Assembly (NCBI GenBank): GCA_016841745.1
Contig: JAENYO010000001.1
Location: 56,799-120,798 of the forward strand
DNA length: 64,000 nt
Origin: Acetomicrobium hydrogeniformans
GTDB lineage: Bacteria; Synergistota; Synergistia; Synergistales; JAFGMB01
Direction of reading: 5' to 3'
Part shown: one piece after another, positions 63,991 to 64,000 of the stretch
Layout: each line of letters begins with the position of its first letter
Numbering within the stretch: position 1 is the first letter of the stretch
The notes under the pieces: generated by a model
The model's database searches: none
What the model saw: the letters and a program-made list of their open reading frames with translations, nothing else
What the model was told of the DNA's origin: nothing
Program-made: the position numbers and the translations under genes

Positions 63991-64000
63991 GTTAATCCAC

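Overview
The window reads as chromosomal DNA of an anaerobic, amino-acid-fermenting, diderm bacterium, most likely a member of the Synergistota (an Aminobacterium/Aminomonas-like organism). This is inference from content: a complete dcw division/peptidoglycan cluster whose MurE carries the meso-diaminopimelate DNPR motif, a V/A-type rather than F-type ATPase, a four-subunit ferredoxin-dependent 2-oxoacid oxidoreductase, a tungsten/molybdenum-type aldehyde ferredoxin oxidoreductase, lysine 6-aminotransferase and two sets of D-amino-acid-oxidase-like dehydrogenases. No 16S rRNA is present, so the assignment cannot be proven here. Almost everything is on the minus strand, so genes are transcribed from high to low coordinates. 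I saw no insertion sequence, prophage or CRISPR array.

Region by region. (a) 1-3870: molybdopterin/tungstopterin cofactor genes: moeA, a MoeA fused to a periplasmic-binding-protein-like domain, and moaA (cut by the window edge). (b) 3936-21511: an SPOR protein and the dcw cluster in canonical order mraZ-rsmH-ftsL-ftsI-murE-murF-mraY-murD-ftsW-murG-murC-murB-ftsQ-ftsA-ftsZ, without ddl, ending in a terminator. (c) 21716-22060: RNase P RNA. (d) 22165-30842: nine-gene V/A-ATPase operon (G/H-I-K-E-C-F-A-B-D) behind a near-consensus promoter; its proteolipid has the Na+-site residues of Enterococcus NtpK. (e) tRNA-Gly(CCC), a RlmD/RumA-type rRNA methyltransferase, korDABC, then acpS-nnr-tsaE-tsaB and tRNA-Val(GAC). 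(f) Lysine 6-aminotransferase, a small membrane protein and an NhaC antiporter. (g) 43234-53184: a catabolic operon led by an IclR regulator: citD-citE-citF-citG, an HD phosphohydrolase, two different aconitase/isopropylmalate-isomerase large+small pairs, and an isocitrate-dehydrogenase-family enzyme, closed by a 48-base palindromic terminator. (h) 53427-56018 (plus strand): a four-cluster polyferredoxin and an aldehyde ferredoxin oxidoreductase. (i) An orphan branched-chain-amino-acid-type binding protein. (j) 57716-61120: a five-gene split HcnABC/proline-dehydrogenase-like complex, and 61995-63990 a second, paralogous, rearranged copy running off the window.

How they fit together: the DAO-type dehydrogenases, Kor and AOR would move electrons from amino acids and their 2-oxoacid/aldehyde products to ferredoxin and NAD(P); lysine aminotransferase and the citrate-lyase/aconitase/isocitrate-dehydrogenase operon meet at glutamate/2-oxoglutarate; NhaC and a probable Na+-type V-ATPase suggest sodium-based bioenergetics. 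The moa/moe genes supply the pterin needed by AOR. The most unusual parts are the dual-aconitase citrate-lyase operon, the duplicated split DAO complex, and a conspicuous structured or relic segment in the long leader of the first DAO operon (about 61195-61330).
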